A stretch of 55,819 nucleotides of DNA from Perkinsus chesapeaki (GCA_013115145.1 JAAPAO010000189.1:1-55819); one strand, 5' to 3'. Shown: positions 1 to 11,652, counted from the stretch's first letter. Notes: a model not told the origin generated them from the letters alone. A program made the numbers and translations.

Positions 1-73
1 AGTAGGAGATATAATATAAAATATGTTACTAGTGCGGAGTAGGAGGAGATATAATATAAAATATGTTACTAGT
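1..73. repeat. Two-copy 40-bp direct repeat at the left edge
   Basis: The AT-rich unit GGAGATATAATATAAAATAT followed by GTTACTAGT occurs at about 5-33 and again at 45-73, a 40-bp period. It lies in or beyond the 3' part of the first minus-strand gene. No function can be read from it. Confidence 0.8.
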
Positions 74-1077
74 TATACTAGTTCTCCTTCCCTTTCTTCT
101 TCTAACTACTTTCTTCCTCTTCTCTTTCCTCTTCCTTTACTTTTGCCATCTTCCTTTCATTTGCCTTCTGTGCCATATCTTCGTGCATTCGCCTCAAATC
201 AACAGCAGCAGCTCTCTTTGATGAGGAAGAGGCGGCGGCGCGGCCGGTGACAGCAGCAGGCCCTATCATACAAATATCTATTATTAAAGAAGAGAGCGGT
301 ATGATGACCTTTATTATTCTTATTAGTAGTAGTAGTAGTCTGCTTTGGTGTTGGGTCATGTTTAGCAGTACTAACGGTTGTAGGGAGTAATAAAAAGTCA
401 TCATCGTCATCCTCATCATCAGCATAGGCAGCATCCGCCCAACTTGGACCTGCTAATTTCCATACCAACTTTCCCACAAATCTTCTCCTACCTGCTCTAA
501 TGTGTTGTCTGTCACTTTTCTTTTTATTATCTTTTTTATCTTTTATTACTCCATCAATAGTATTATCATTATTACTATCATTATCCCTCGGTGGGCTGTT
601 ACTATCATCTCTATTATTATATACTGCCTGCCCACTATAGCTAGTTGCTCGTGTATTGTCTCGGAGTTGGCCAGTCGACCTCCTCGACCCTCCACCACCA
701 CTCGCCGTCTTGTCACTTTTTAATCCTTCTCTTTCGTCAGAACCATTATTATTCCCATCTAAAGTCATACCGATTTTTCCCCAGATTTTCCCTGAATGAC
801 CCACCTTTAGCCGTTAAAACAGGAGGGCCACCATCTTTAAGCACCTATCACCACTCGTATCACCACCCCTTACCCTTAAACCGCTTACCTCATCATCCTT
901 TCTTTTATGACTCAATGTCCCTTGTCTAATTAATACTCCTGTTTTCTCTTCAGGTGTTACTGGTGCAGTTGTTGATGGAGAATCACCTTTATTCGCTTTA
1001 ATAACGACTTTACTCGCTTTAGCCTTCTTTTTAAAAAGTGTTCTCTTTCTTGGATCTACCGCTGCTCTATTTGTCAT
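1..1077 (-). CDS. Low-complexity basic/acidic protein, partial at window edge
   Basis: A minus-strand gene runs off the left edge. Exon 1 (1077-889) starts at ATG and encodes a Lys/Arg-rich stretch beginning MTNRAAVDPRKRTLFKKK. A GTAAGC donor and an in-phase acceptor give an 84-nt intron (888-805). Exon 2 (804 downward) is rich in Asn, Asp, Ser and Gly, includes a run of aspartates after GPSWADAAY, and is followed by a probable further exon (about 300 to below 100) with an Ala/Ser-rich then Lys/Glu-rich stretch. No known domain is recognised. The composition would suit a nuclear or nucleolar protein, but that is a guess. Exon 1 and the first junction are the best supported parts. Confidence 0.5.
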
Positions 1078-1247
1078 CTCTCTATTTTTAATACCGCTCT
1101 TTTCTTTAATCGTAGATGTTATTTCCTTTATAGGAATTGACGTAATTTAAAGGCGCGTGAAAGTTTAAGACGATTCAACACCGTCAAACTGAAAGTAATA
1201 TCATCATCCTACGACCATAAGCGCGCGAAAACATGGAAACGCAAAAG

Positions 1248-1317
1248 TGGTAAACATGAAACGCTTCGCTCCGCTGTCAAGCCCTAAAAATGGTAAACAT
1301 GAAACGCTTCGCTCCGC
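1248..1317. repeat. 27-bp direct repeat, two copies
   Basis: TGGTAAACATGAAACGCTTC plus GCTCCGC is present at 1248-1274 and exactly again at 1291-1317, 43 bp apart. It sits just upstream (on the minus strand) of the first gene's start, so it could be a promoter-proximal duplication. I see no transposon ends. Confidence 0.85.
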
Positions 1318-1515
1318 CAAAATGTGCGATTCCTGTTGTGGAGATTTTGGCCGCAGTCGTAATGGGAATTAATTCCAGTAAAGGAGATACTAAAGATTGT
1401 GTAAATGATGGTAATAATAAATAATATATTCTTATTTATAAAGATCCGCCGATTTATACATCTTTTTCCCATCACTAGTTTTTAACAATCGACCGTATCT
1501 ATAATAACATGGCTA

Positions 1516-1765
1516 TTAACAAGTATCTCTTAGTAGCTCAGATGGACCTATTAAAATGATGGTACCACTCTGCGCCTGTCTTGTTGTTTTTGAGGCCAAA
1601 TGGTCCCAAAAAGGTTTTAATTCTTCCTTTCGTTTTAATCTTGACCTTGGTGATGGTGTTAATTTATCGGGGACATCCTCTGCTTGAATAAATACATAAC
1701 CGAGATATCTAATAACAAATAATAAGTGTTGTTCACTTTACCTCCAAGTTGAGCTATAAAATATC
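1516..1765 (-). CDS. Short unrecognised gene or terminal exon
   Basis: A clean minus-strand frame ends in a stop near 1516. It reads ...GYVFIQAEDVPDKLTPSP, then a Lys/Arg-rich stretch, KPFWDHLASKTT, and a hydrophobic tail GTIILIGPSELLRDTC. A donor/acceptor pair upstream (GGAG/GTAAAG ... TTATTAG) can add a further exon. The start is not clear. It is head-to-head with the plus-strand gene that begins near 1813. The plus strand of the same stretch is also partly open, so this is a moderate call. Confidence 0.4.
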
Positions 1766-1812
1766 TTTACTGGAAAATTGGCGCATTAGTTATAATATTT
1801 CAATTTTATGAG

Positions 1813-3660
1813 ATTGTCTTTCCTTATATACCCATTTGTGTCAATAAATCTGGTATTTCATCTTTGGTAGATTCCGCGGTCTACAAATCGGCATCGATCG
1901 AAATAGGCAAACTCCTTGAATGTGATGACTGGATTCGGAAAGACAGCGATGTTATACCAGTTACAGATCCGTAAGGATGGCTAGAGGTGTCAGAAAAGAT
2001 AATAATAGCAGTTATTGGAAGTTAAATGGTGGAGCAATGTCGATATGTGAGGGATTAAGCAGGATAAGTCACGCGCCCAACAATGTAGTCGAAGTTAAAC
2101 GAATGGTAAGAGAAATGCGATGTATTTGGTGACACGGTTGGCAGTTAAACAATCTACCGAGTGGGCGTGGGTTCGAATCGCTGGTGAGGGTTTTTATCGA
2201 CGAGATTAAATTAATATTCAAAATGTACGAGGATGGAGGTGTTGCTGCGAATGGAAGTATAGCGGCAGGGAACGCTTTATCAGTGGTACTTGGTGGAAAG
2301 TTGGGGAGTTGGTGGAGAATACGGTATGACAGGTTTTAAGACTGGCAGTTAGGCTTTTACCAGCAGCGAGGATGCCTGTATTAAGGGAATTGAGCAAAGA
2401 AATGGAACGACTGTTTGGAAGGAAATCTGAGCTATATGAGGATACGGTAGAAGTCGATTGGACTGCTGCTGCTGCTGCTGCTGCTGGGATTCGGCAGCTG
2501 GTGGTGGAATAACCCACTTTTAGGGCTCTTTACGGCAAAGGATGGTTTAATTTGTCTTATTAGGTTAGTCTATACTCGTCATTATTTGAATTATGTATCA
2601 CATTATGGCGAATAGAAGACACAAAGAAGGACAATAATGGTAGATAATAAGTGCAGCAACAGGGATTTGAACCATGGACCTTTCGATCAATAACAGATAC
2701 TACTTCCTCACTCAGCAGCGGTGCTTCTATTTCGACCGAAGATGCCTCGTCGTCACCATCCACTATTGTGGTTTATCCCTATTTAAATGACTTCGTTGCT
2801 GCTATCATCGATCATTCTTCCCCCGAAATCTCCCTCGAGAATTTCATCCTCTTATTACTGCGAGCGATGACGTCCCCGATGGTACGATTGCAAAATACAG
2901 CCATGGCGGTTTTTAATATCATGGTAAAATTTCCCGGAAAATTTTCGGAATCTTTTTTATTCAGGCTCATTTGGATCCAAAGATACGTGCTATCGGAAAA
3001 GATATCTTCGTATCTCGATCGCACCCGGAAGAATTTAATATTCTTTTGGCAAGATTGTCGCTGCAGTTGATACAGAAAGGCCGCCGACAGGAATCTTTGG
3101 AACTATTAACATTGTAAGAACAAAGAGGCAACGGAAAAATATTCTCGAAGGTATACGGTATTAGTGCGGTCTCCGAACGCTTTGGCCTCATTACAGGCCA
3201 GGACTGATGCTGATAACACATTAATACCACTTGCAGAAACTATGTAGTAAAGTTGGGGGGAGGGGGGGAATAGTTGCTACATGTCTCAGTAGTTACCAAG
3301 CAACATTATCACCTTCTTCCCCATCTTTACTCATGTCAATAAGAGTTATAATATTATTATTAATGGTTAGATGAAATATCGGTATGAATGCGAATACTCA
3401 ATTCTGTTAGGTCCGTCAGGTTGGCTGTTCTCTTAATGCCTCTGAATGCATGCTCAAGAAGCGGGATTTCCAGGGCTTATATAAAAGTGAGCAAGTTGTC
3501 AATAATTGCAAAGATTGTTACCTTCAGGAGACCACCTGGAAAAGAGTAGCAGCAGCGATGACGATGATGAGGAGGAGGAGGAGGATGCTGAACTTGATTC
3601 AGCTAGAGCTGTCAGTATGTCTCCTGGAATCGGGGGCCGGCTTTTAAGTTTTGATCAGTT
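1813..3660 (+). CDS. Multi-exon helical-repeat-like protein with acidic tail
   Basis: Exons joined by splice sites and phase: 1813-1970 (IVFPYIPICVNKSG...), 2012-2105 (...YWKLNGGAMSICEG), 2205 to about 2490 (IKLIFKMYEDGGV..., then RLAVRLLPAARMPVLRE), 2697-2922 (...FILLLLRAMTSPMVRLQ), 2967-3118 (AHLDPKIRAIGKDIF...), then about 3420-3490 and 3535-3660, ending in an Asp/Glu block and GIGGRLLSFDQL. Leu-rich amphipathic helices suggest a HEAT/ARM-type scaffold; the acidic C terminus is clear. I do not recognise the family. Near 2331 the frame needs one extra base (ACAGGTTTTAAG) to stay open. The stretch 3119-3400 is unresolved. Introns at 2106-2204 and before 2697 contain tRNA-arm-like modules. 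Confidence 0.6.
2106..2204 (+). repeat. Intron with sense T-arm/B-box-like module
   Basis: The intron between two in-phase exons of the helical-repeat gene contains GGGTTCGAATCGCTGG around 2170-2180, preceded by a partly tRNA-like stretch (TTGGCAGTTAAACAATC). Confidence 0.6.
2640..2696 (+). repeat. Antisense tRNA 3'-half-like intron end
   Basis: GGGATTTGAACCATGGACCT then TTCGATCAATAACAG runs directly into the exon at 2697. Reverse-complemented it resembles anticodon loop CTGTTAT (GTT), variable loop AGGTCC and a T-arm. Confidence 0.6.
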
Positions 3661-3998
3661 GTGAAATTATTTCGCTTGTTCATTTCTGTCATGTCATGAA
3701 CAGTTGGAGCAAACATATCATTATAATGTCGACGACAACAACGTATTAAATAATCTTAGGAAAATATTGTAAAAAATTACCATTTATTAAAATGATTCTC
3801 ATTTTTTAAGTTCTTTCAATAACGAAATAAATGGCCCATCACGTTTCATGGGCTGCTGGCCTTCTTTCTGTCAGCGCAGCGACAAAGAGGGCGAATTAAT
3901 CTAATAATAAAGACATGCAATAGTGACACTGGCGGGAATAACTTTGACATAAACTCGTATATGGAAGTCTGAGGAACGGCGACATCATTAATCCTCAG

Positions 3999-4843
3999 GT
4001 CGCATAGGAATTTTAAACAACTGGAAGAAGTATGGTAGCTTTTCTTCTTTTTCTTTTCCTTCATCGCTCATTTCATCATCATCGTTAGGTGTATCGTCGA
4101 TATTAGTGTTGGTATTGGTTCGAACGGCCCATTGGAACTACTCTACAGGAAGGGATGAGTTTTTAACAATCGCCATTGCAGCAACCTTACAGAATCTGGC
4201 ACGGGCTGGAGTGAAGAATTTGAATTGGTTGGTGGTGCAGAAACTACTTGCATTCACTAAGTTGATTGCTAAAACGACACCAGTGAGATCTGAGGTGATC
4301 CAGACACCTAATGAGTTGCTATTGTTGAGTCTGATGTGTTTGATAACAACATCGATGGCTCCGATAAATATATTGAGTAACACTCCACTGGTCTATGCTT
4401 TATTACGGGAACATGAAGCTGTTTTAATGAATAACACAAAAGGGGACACAAAAGGGGACATTCAATCGTGTCGAGGCTGTCTCCAATCTATGTGTCAAAA
4501 GTTATGTCAGATTATTGATCTGGGTGGTGATGAAGATTGGCTTGACACTGCCAATTTGAATGATATTATGAAATATATCACCGGCAAACTAGCCTCATCC
4601 GGTGCCGCTGATACCGGTCGTGACAGCCTTGGGTTCAACGAAGCTTCTGCTGGAGGGCCTTGTGGGAAGTGCTTCAATCGATGTTTTAACTACAATGATA
4701 ATGCGCAGACTAACTGTGATGAATTGATTTGGTCTGTGGTTTTCGAGACCAGTATGCCAGTTCGATGGACTTACTGGTTACCACCAGTTCCTACCCGGCC
4801 TGCTGTCGGGGTAGTTCATAGTAGGAAAACATCTATCGGATGA
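3999..4843 (+). CDS. Dymeclin family protein, C-terminal part
   Basis: The long exon 4089-4843 opens with VSSILVLVLVRTAHWNYSTG and continues RDEFLTIAIAATLQNLARAG. This matches the dymeclin signature (LxILVxxRTxxxNxxxxRDxYL, then a layer of short helices). Further on are NTPLVYALLREHEAVL, equivalent to dymeclin NPNLVYALLYKRDLF, and DELIWSVVFETSMPVRWTYW, equivalent to its conserved C-terminal WSLVY...YW. A short exon (about 3999-4034, RIGILNNWKKY) joins in phase through a 54-nt pyrimidine-rich intron. Dymeclin is a Golgi-associated peripheral membrane protein in animals. The usual N-terminal ~350 residues are not found: the upstream gap is too small, so the gene is truncated, very diverged at its 5' end, or continuous with the gene before it. 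A MGC... ORF at 3849 could be an unrelated myristoylation-type start. Confidence 0.75.
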
Positions 4844-4929
4844 ATTGTTGTATATTTCTATCATTTCGCTGGAATTGAATTTGTCAATTATTGAATCATT
4901 AACAGTATTATTATCATCCACCACCACTG

Positions 4930-5571
4930 ATGATGATGTTTAATACATTATTACTTATATTCACTTTCATCATTCAAGGCGTTCACCTTCGACCAGCCGA
5001 TCCGGATGGCAGTGGCGCAGAAGCGGCGGACTTTTCTCCCTTAGACCCTGTCGAAGATTTGATCTATGTTGGCGAGATAACACTGACATGCATTCTAAGG
5101 GTCATCCTTCTAGACTCGGTTGTGCTATCATTTCGTAATACAACCGATGGTCCAGAAATGCAGATGTCGGTGACTGCAAGGAAGAAGAATAATAAGCAAC
5201 ACCTTTTGACGCATCGACTGTCGTGGTATAGAATTGAGGTAGATGGGGATGGTATGATGAATATATTACCAAGAAATGGAGATGAGGAAGAAGAGTACGA
5301 GTCCAGTAGGAAGCATATATACGATATGATAATCAAACCTGAACATAAGCATCTGAAAATGCCAAAGTTGATTGAGAAGCATTATGAGATACCAATTACT
5401 TACAATTGTACCACAAAGGAATTGTCTATCGACTTCAGGCTTGCTAGGGATTTACCGTTGGCTATTTTGACGAAGTCTATCATTGGTATTGGTGGAGGTG
5501 ATCTTGGCGAGAAGAAGAAGGATTCGCTACTCAGACAGGTCTTGGAGCGTAATCATCATCCTACTCACTGA
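4930..5571 (+). CDS. Secreted protein, 213 aa, single exon
   Basis: An uninterrupted ORF starting MMMFNTLLLIFTFIIQGVH, a strong signal peptide with probable cleavage near residue 20. The mature part has three NxT/NxS-type sites (NTT, NCT), a Glu-rich segment (GDEEEEYESS) and a hydrophobic stretch LAILTKSIIGIGGG near the C terminus. No family recognised. It resembles in style the other small secreted single-exon genes of this window (about 11.7, 23.1, 24.4, 47 and 50.4 kb): signal peptide, beta-rich body, few cysteines. The 86-bp gap to the dymeclin gene is short, so the two may share flanking signals. Confidence 0.75.
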   Translation: MMMFNTLLLIFTFIIQGVHLRPADPDGSGAEAADFSPLDPVEDLIYVGEITLTCILRVILLDSVVLSFRNTTDGPEMQMSVTARKKNNKQHLLTHRLSWYRIEVDGDGMMNILPRNGDEEEEYESSRKHIYDMIIKPEHKHLKMPKLIEKHYEIPITYNCTTKELSIDFRLARDLPLAILTKSIIGIGGGDLGEKKKDSLLRQVLERNHHPTH

Positions 5572-5708
5572 TTATATTTATTCACTATTTATTATAATGT
5601 GTGTTGTGAATGTTCTTATTCTTCTTCCATTCGATGATGATGATGTTGTTGTATAGACCCACTATACCTGGTTCCTAGTTAATCAGCCAATCATTACCCG
5701 ATTAATAG

Positions 5709-5871
5709 TCCTGCTTATAGCATCCTTTTAGAGGATGAACCTGAACATGACCAAGTGATAACCTCGATCCACCTTAAAGAAGTGATAAACCACCTCTATC
5801 ACAATGAGCATAACCTCGATCCACCTCCAGAATTTCCAACTCGCAAAGTTAGTCGCCGTCTACGTGCGTAG
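5709..5871 (+). CDS. Possible terminal exon of unknown gene
   Basis: After a TTAATAG acceptor a frame stays open for about 53 codons: PAYSILLEDEPEHDQVI, then HLYHNEHNLDPPPEFP and a basic end RKVSRRLRA before the stop. The composition looks coding, but no upstream exon or family could be assigned. The stretch from here to 6690 shows no other convincing gene, only a scrappy ORF at 6037-6240. Confidence 0.35.
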
Positions 5872-6694
5872 CGTGGATTAAAGTGGATTGGATTTCGAGG
5901 ACATCTTCTCTTATTTTGAAGCCGGTCGCCTCCTGTCTGTTTATATGCTAAAAGGGTTTAGATAACATCGTCTCCAACTTGTTCTTCGGAGATGGTTTAA
6001 TACCTACACCATCGTTGTCGGTGAAAGAACTACATAGTGGTGGCTCTTCAGGTTCATCGTACTTATCCCAGTAGAATCGGCTTGAGCAAAGAATGGGCAG
6101 TTGACAGGTTCAGTCTAGTCATAATGAATTGTGGTGTAGGATGTCACCCGGGACAGGATGACATCATTGAAAGATGTTATGACATGAAGAGATATGTCAC
6201 CGGCCTGTCAAGATTATTGAGACTTCCTTACTTTGAGTAATGATTGTTGCCAGTGGTGATGACAGATGGCTAGTAGGAAATAATGCCCAAATAGGAACGC
6301 ACAGGTCTCTTAGTCCATACCTTGCATACCTTTATCCACCTCGATCAGCTTTGTAAAGGTTTCAGTGGATACCATTCAATTCGTATGATTATCTGTCAGA
6401 CTAGAACCAGACTCTTTCAGCCTCGGTCTGAAGGACCCTGTAGCCTCGGACACTTCGGTAGCGTTGCATCACAATTAGACGAAGTAATACTTTTAGTTTA
6501 ACCCACGGATAGAATTATGCTAGTACTGGTTGAAGATACCGGCAAATTTAAGTTCGATTCGTGCATCCCACAACAGAAAAGATTGTTTCAAGCACGAATC
6601 GTTGTAGCTGAGGGAGACCAACCTAGATTTCAATATTGGTCCGGTCACTCCCTTATAGACTGATCGACACTTTGGTCTCAATACTCCCACTGTT

Positions 6695-6910
6695 TTGTTC
6701 ATTGTCTCCGGAATCTTATTACTTGCAGACATTCAAAAGAAGCCAATCGAGTTAAACTTGCTCTATCTCAAAGCACAAAGGCCGATTTCCAAGCTAATCT
6801 TCAATGACCTTGAGTATCTCCCAGATAGTAAATCAAGTAAATTCGAGGTTAGCTCAACTCTGGACATTTACGATATATCCGATACTAGTTCCTTGTGTCA
6901 TGTTTCATAA
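6695..6910 (+). CDS. Short ORF, possible secreted protein or terminal exon
   Basis: A 71-codon frame reads FIVSGILLLADIQKKPIELN, then LYLKAQRPISKLIFNDLEYL and ends DTSSLCHVS. It begins with a hydrophobic stretch that could be a signal peptide, though the first codon is not ATG. Amphipathic alternation suggests real coding sequence. The opposite strand (6520-6732) is also open, so strand is not certain. Confidence 0.35.
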   Translation: MFIVSGILLLADIQKKPIELNLLYLKAQRPISKLIFNDLEYLPDSKSSKFEVSSTLDIYDISDTSSLCHVS

Positions 6911-8669
6911 CGATGAAGATACCACCAATAACAAGCCCTCATCATCGTCTTCATCATCATCACACTGTCATGCCGCTGCCGCCGACGATACTTCCTCCCT
7001 CTTAAGTCGCCTTAACATCGTCGAGCTCACTGATTGCCAAAATTTCCCAGCCGAACACATTCGGGAGAAGCTCGCTTTGGAGGTGGTGAATATTTCCTAT
7101 TAGATATCTGCTGGTTCATTATACGGATAGGTACATCGTTATTATGATGATTACATCACTATTAAAAGGGTTGGTATCGATCCTGAAGCCGGTGGGACAA
7201 TAACTGATATTGATGCTACGTTGAACAACAACGATGGCAAGTGAGGCAACGGTCTGGGCGATTATTATAAAAATATTCTTTATTTCCATCATGTTTGAGA
7301 AGTCCATTTTCCTTTCCATTATTGATACTAGTTCAATGCAGCCTATTTCAGATCATTTCCAATCACCATAGTCTGTCAGCATCCATCATTCCTTACCTAC
7401 TCCACCACTGATAATGATGGAACACCAGTCGAAGTCTCTGATTGGGTACATCGCTCCGCTCGAGGGGGATGTTATTTTATCATCAGATTTCGACTATGTG
7501 TCCCTTTGGCGCCTCAGACGAGTGCCGAACTTTATCTGCTTTCCTACACTTTGGGCATTCAAAGTGGTGCGGGAAAAATAATAAAGAAAAGGTGAATTTC
7601 AATCTGAAAAATTTCACTCGCACTTCTCAGGACGCGCGTACCATCGAGCTGTCCCCTAAATTGTGTCGCACATCGTCTTCGCAACTTGCCGATGAGTAAG
7701 CCAACATCTAATCACTTTTGCTAAGATATTTCAGACGGTTTGCTAAAGCAAGATATCTACGGGGAGTTGGTCGACGAGCGAAGGCATTGGATGCTCTACT
7801 AGGAGTTCTAGAATTAGACCCAGATCATAGCCAAGCACAGCAAGCAAGAAAATCTTTGTCGTTGTTTCCTATATATCCTTCACAGTACTTCTCACATCTT
7901 TTCGATGAAGTTGCAGAGAGTTCGATAGAAGCACGAACTCCACCTCATCACTCTGGCGGTGCTGCATCATCTTCCTCCTCGACAACCTCGGCTTACCACC
8001 ACGCCGCTACAGCACCAGTTCACAGCAGAGCTGCTGCTGGCTCGGGTGGCATGCATAGTACCGACAAGAGTTGTTTATCTATCTACACTGGTGGTAGGTA
8101 GACGAAGCAGTAGCTCAGTTACTGGTGGCAATAGAAGTGATCAAGGGAGATCTGCTACAGTAGAGGCCTCTTCACCTGCCGATTCTGTGAGTTAGTTAAC
8201 CTTCCTCAGTCGACGATGATTTAACCCCTCCATTGAATCACCATTATTATAATTTATTTCCTAGATAGGACATTCTCCGATCTTGGTAGCGGAAATATCT
8301 TTTCCGGCTTCCTTGACATACAGGCTTTCGAATTCCCTCAGCTCCTCAATGAGGTCAAGAAGGATATCATCATTTCGCTCAAAGCTTTTGATCAGTTAAC
8401 CCCTTACTTTCAATTCACCATCACGTGCCTCGGCCAACTGAACTTCTTTACGTCCGACGACCAGCACCACTAACATTCAAGATGTGTTTTATCGCACCTC
8501 AATTGCTCAGATGCTCCTCCCAGATGATGGTCGTCCTCCACTTCCCCCCGATTCTACCACTACTGCCAGTCAGTGGAGCAGCAGGAGCACCACCCCGACA
8601 AGTGGTTGTTGTCTTTCTGATCACGATGATAATGATGATGATGTTGTTCTGGATTATTTTTATCATTAG
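6904..8669 (+). CDS. Multi-exon TPR-repeat protein
   Basis: Exons on the plus strand: about 6910-7090 (Ser/His-rich, then LLSRLNIVELTDCQNFP and AEHIREKLALEV), about 7170-7240, about 7410-7580 (HQSKSLIGYIAPLEGDVIL), 7642-7696, 7738 to about 8180, about 8268-8470 and a last exon to the stop at 8669 ending DDNDDDVVLDYFYH. Residues encoded at about 7742-7860 fit a TPR: AKARYLRGVGRRAKALDALL then GVLELDPDHSQAQQARKSL. The 49-nt intron at 7693-7737 fits in phase. A His/Ala/Ser-rich linker follows. Near 8093 the frame needs one base at a GG pair to continue into SSSSVTGGNRSDQG. Some inner exon borders are not settled and it could be two genes. Confidence 0.55.
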
Positions 8670-8745
8670 TGTTTCGGTTATTGCCACGTTTTGGTGTTCT
8701 ACTGAACAGTACATGAACGAAACAAAGTGAAAACGCGGAAAATAC

Positions 8746-10653
8746 TCATATTTCATCCGACAACAAATCAGATAAGGAGACAACAACGCCATCAGTTGTG
8801 ATATATGATACACTTCTAGCAGCATCGACTTTCATCTTATCATCATCGTCGTTGTCGTTGGTAGCCTTCTCATGGCTTCTTTTCACTTCTTCTTTGTCCG
8901 CCCTTTCATTTGCTTTTAGTGCATCTCCATTGCGGGTTGCTGATGGAGCCTCATGACGAGCCTTCCTTTTTTCGTAGTGTGATCTGGATGAAAGTGGGCG
9001 GATGTCACAAAGGAAAGTAGACGGCTCGGCCTGAAATGAATCTTTCCCGGAAGAAATAGAACTTGACAGAATGTAGATGTAGTTATTGATACACACTATT
9101 CCCTACCTGTAATATGTCTTCTAAATATTCGTACACCTCTCTTTGTTTTTCTTGACTATTCTGAAGATTTCTAATTAATTCCATTTCTTCCTAATAGAAG
9201 ACAACAAAGTGGATATCATTGCTGCCGCATGAATGACATAAGTACGGGTATAATGCCCCGTAATCATAGTCTAGGCATTTACTACTGCGCCCTATCCATT
9301 GCGGAAGTTCCTTATCAGGAGGACTTCATTTATGTTATAAAAACCCCCTATGAGGGAGGTATAATTCTGGCTTCGTCTTAGGAAGTTCCTATACCAGGAG
9401 TCCTATCTATCCATATTAGCTTTTTACCAAGGTAGTTGGCTTTATGTCAAATGCTGCTACCACAACTTACTCGTTCCATTGCACGGATTTCTGCTTCAGT
9501 TTTTTTCATCAAGTCCTCCTCCTTTTCGTATCGTTTCTCCATTTCACTTTGTCTCTGGGCCTGACGTTCCTCAATGAGTTTAATTCTGGCTTCATTAGCT
9601 TTGTAACTGCTCGAGAACGCCTTGCTCCAAATTAGCGTGTTGCGCGCCGTTACTGTGAACGCCTCACATATTCCCGACGCTTCCGTGCTAGCTTCATATC
9701 ATCTTCGTGCTTTTTCTCGATTATTTCCGTCATAGCCTGATACCGCTCCCTCTGCAAAGTTAACTTCTTTCAGGGTATACCCTTTTCTCATCTCGTGCTT
9801 GTCTATAAATATCTGTCTTATTGTCTTGTACTCTTTCTAACTTCTCTCTAATCCTGTATCGATTACTTTCACGTTGCTCACAGGCCTTCATACGAATAAG
9901 CTCCAATCGTTTATACTCTGAATCATCCCTGATGAACATGAAACATGGATATATAATATAATTGATTCATATTATGAATCATTAAGTAACATGTATAATA
10001 TTCATAATTCAAGATAATATAGTATTCAGCAACCTACCGACTCTAGATGGAGCACTTTCTCAGGTACTGTAGTTATGGAAATGAGATTTATCATGTCTTT
10101 AAAGCTGCATAGAGATGTGGAATTTAATCAGGTTATCTAATCGAAGTGTCGGTTCGACTTAAGAGTGATGGAAAAGCATCGCATGACATAGATAGTTTTT
10201 CCTCGATAAGTTTCAGAATCGTTCCTTGAACGATTTGACGGTCAAATTTTGACCTTTGGGTTTAAACTCACTTGTTCGCGCGTTTAAGTCTGGCTTCGGC
10301 ATTCTCACGTTTGGATCTAATTAGCTCATCAGCTCGTCTTTTTGCCTCAGATATCCTTTTTTCTGTTCTTATCTGAGATTCACCCTATTAACATCTACCA
10401 ATGTTGCGTATACAGAGTCAGCCTAGGCGATAGCTTGATTAGACAATGTTTGCTTCTTCTCCCTCACCCCTTCATTTCTAAGTAGGGCAATCCTATTGGC
10501 AAGAAGTTCGGCATCTTGTTCGAATCGTTTGCGTGCATCGATCAGTTCAGATAGAGTTCTCGTTGTTACAGCTGAGATGAGAATCCCAAGTCATTGGAGT
10601 ATCAGCGGCCTACCTGATGGAGATGAGCCCTTGGCCGGTTCAGGATAGTCCAT
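8746..10653 (-). CDS. Coiled-coil protein (SF-assemblin-like?), 8 exons, 331 aa
   Basis: A complete minus-strand gene whose exon phases all agree: 10653-10614, 10571-10468, 10372-10272, 9928-9781, 9751-9668, 9620-9471, 9190-9107 and 9030-8746. It starts MDYPEPAKGSSPS. From residue ~20 to ~230 it is almost unbroken heptad-like helix rich in Glu, Lys and Arg, for example LIDARKRFEQDAELLANRI, KRRADELIRSKRENAEARL and KKHEDDMKLARKRREY. The C terminus is Asp-rich and ends VVVSLSDLLSDEI. Length, the short Pro/Ser head and the coil suit a striated-fibre assemblin or similar basal-body filament protein, but charged coils resemble each other, so function is only suggested. It is divergent from the plus-strand gene starting near 10.7 kb. 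Confidence 0.75.
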
Positions 10654-10739
10654 ATTTAAAATCTATACTAGTACTAGACAATTAAGGTTCGATTAACTGA
10701 TGTCATATAGTGTCATCTATTAATAGTAATTACTAGTCC

Positions 10740-11417
10740 CCAACAGTGGAGCTAGTCAAAGGACAGCAGAGACTTGTGAAGAGGAGATGGTTTCGCCGAT
10801 TTAAGGATTTTACTTCGATACACAATCCTATAGCATGTGTTGGACATTTTCACGAGCGCTTGTCCAACACAATATCAAGTGTTTTGGAAAGGTTTACTGT
10901 TGGCTGGGACAAATGCCTCTCGCGAGGAGGCGGAACGATGGGCCTGCGACAGATATAAAATATTGCGCTTTGGCTGAAAAGACCGATACTCAACCACGAG
11001 AGGAATAGCAGTTTGGACAGACGAGGCAAATACGCGTAGAGCAGCAATGCCAGCTGCAAGGTCAAATGGTATATCACTAGTGTTCATTAAGCAGTTGAAG
11101 GAATGTACCTGTGAAATGAATTACCTAGTGTATCTCAAGAAGAGGAGGAAGCGAGTAAGCTTTAAGAGAAAAACAACAATTTATTCATGGGTAACTCCTC
11201 TGCTAGCAACTGCTAGGCAATATTCTTGGTAACGACCTTCATTTTCATGTCATGTGAATTACGTCCACTAGATGACGAAGATCCCGATAACAGCAATTCG
11301 AGAGTTACCCCCCCACAATCTCAGCGGGGAACAAAAAGGGGGGCAGATGGTCAGCAGAAAAGTATCCGTGCAAAAGAACTGTTAAACCATCTTCGGAATG
11401 GGAAGGCCTCCGAGTGA
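10740..11417 (+). CDS. Unrecognised multi-exon gene, one in-frame TGA
   Basis: A coding frame runs ASQRTAETCEEEM, then after a GTTTCG...CTATAG intron HVLDIFTSACPTQYQVFWKG, LLLAGTNASREEAERWACDR and YKILRFG. There it meets TGA (about 10970), after which the same frame reads on as KDRYSTTRGIAVWTDEANTR. This could be a nonsense mutation, a hidden splice or a sequence error; TGG there would give a smooth frame. A last exon (about 11270-11417) encodes DEDPDNSNSRVTPPQSQRG and ends IRAKELLNHLRNGKASE. No family recognised. Exon borders between 11090 and 11270 are unclear. Confidence 0.45.
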
Positions 11418-11652
11418 TCTAAGTAATCTAGACTCTATGCTACTCCACAGTACTTCATGTTTACTTTCCCCATATGAGATAGTCATTTTACTAGGCAAAG
11501 TGACATCGGCTGTCATCTCCTGTGAGTGCACCGTGAGCCTCTGTGTAACCTCCGCGCAAAGCTAACAATTTCCGTAGTGCAATATGAATGTAATGATCGA
11601 TTCTAAATCCCCTACACATTTCCGATCGAGAGTCGTCGTCAATATAGTAACA

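Noticed and set aside
199-434. Antisense and alternative-frame ORFs over low-complexity DNA at the left edge
   Set aside because: Repetitive codons (GAT, CAT, AAT runs) leave several frames open by composition alone; only the frame linked by splice sites to the ATG at 1077 was kept.
2651-2696. N-terminus MQQQGFEPWTFRSI for the exon at 2697
   Set aside because: GFEPWTFR is another typical antisense-tRNA translation, and a good acceptor lies at 2696.
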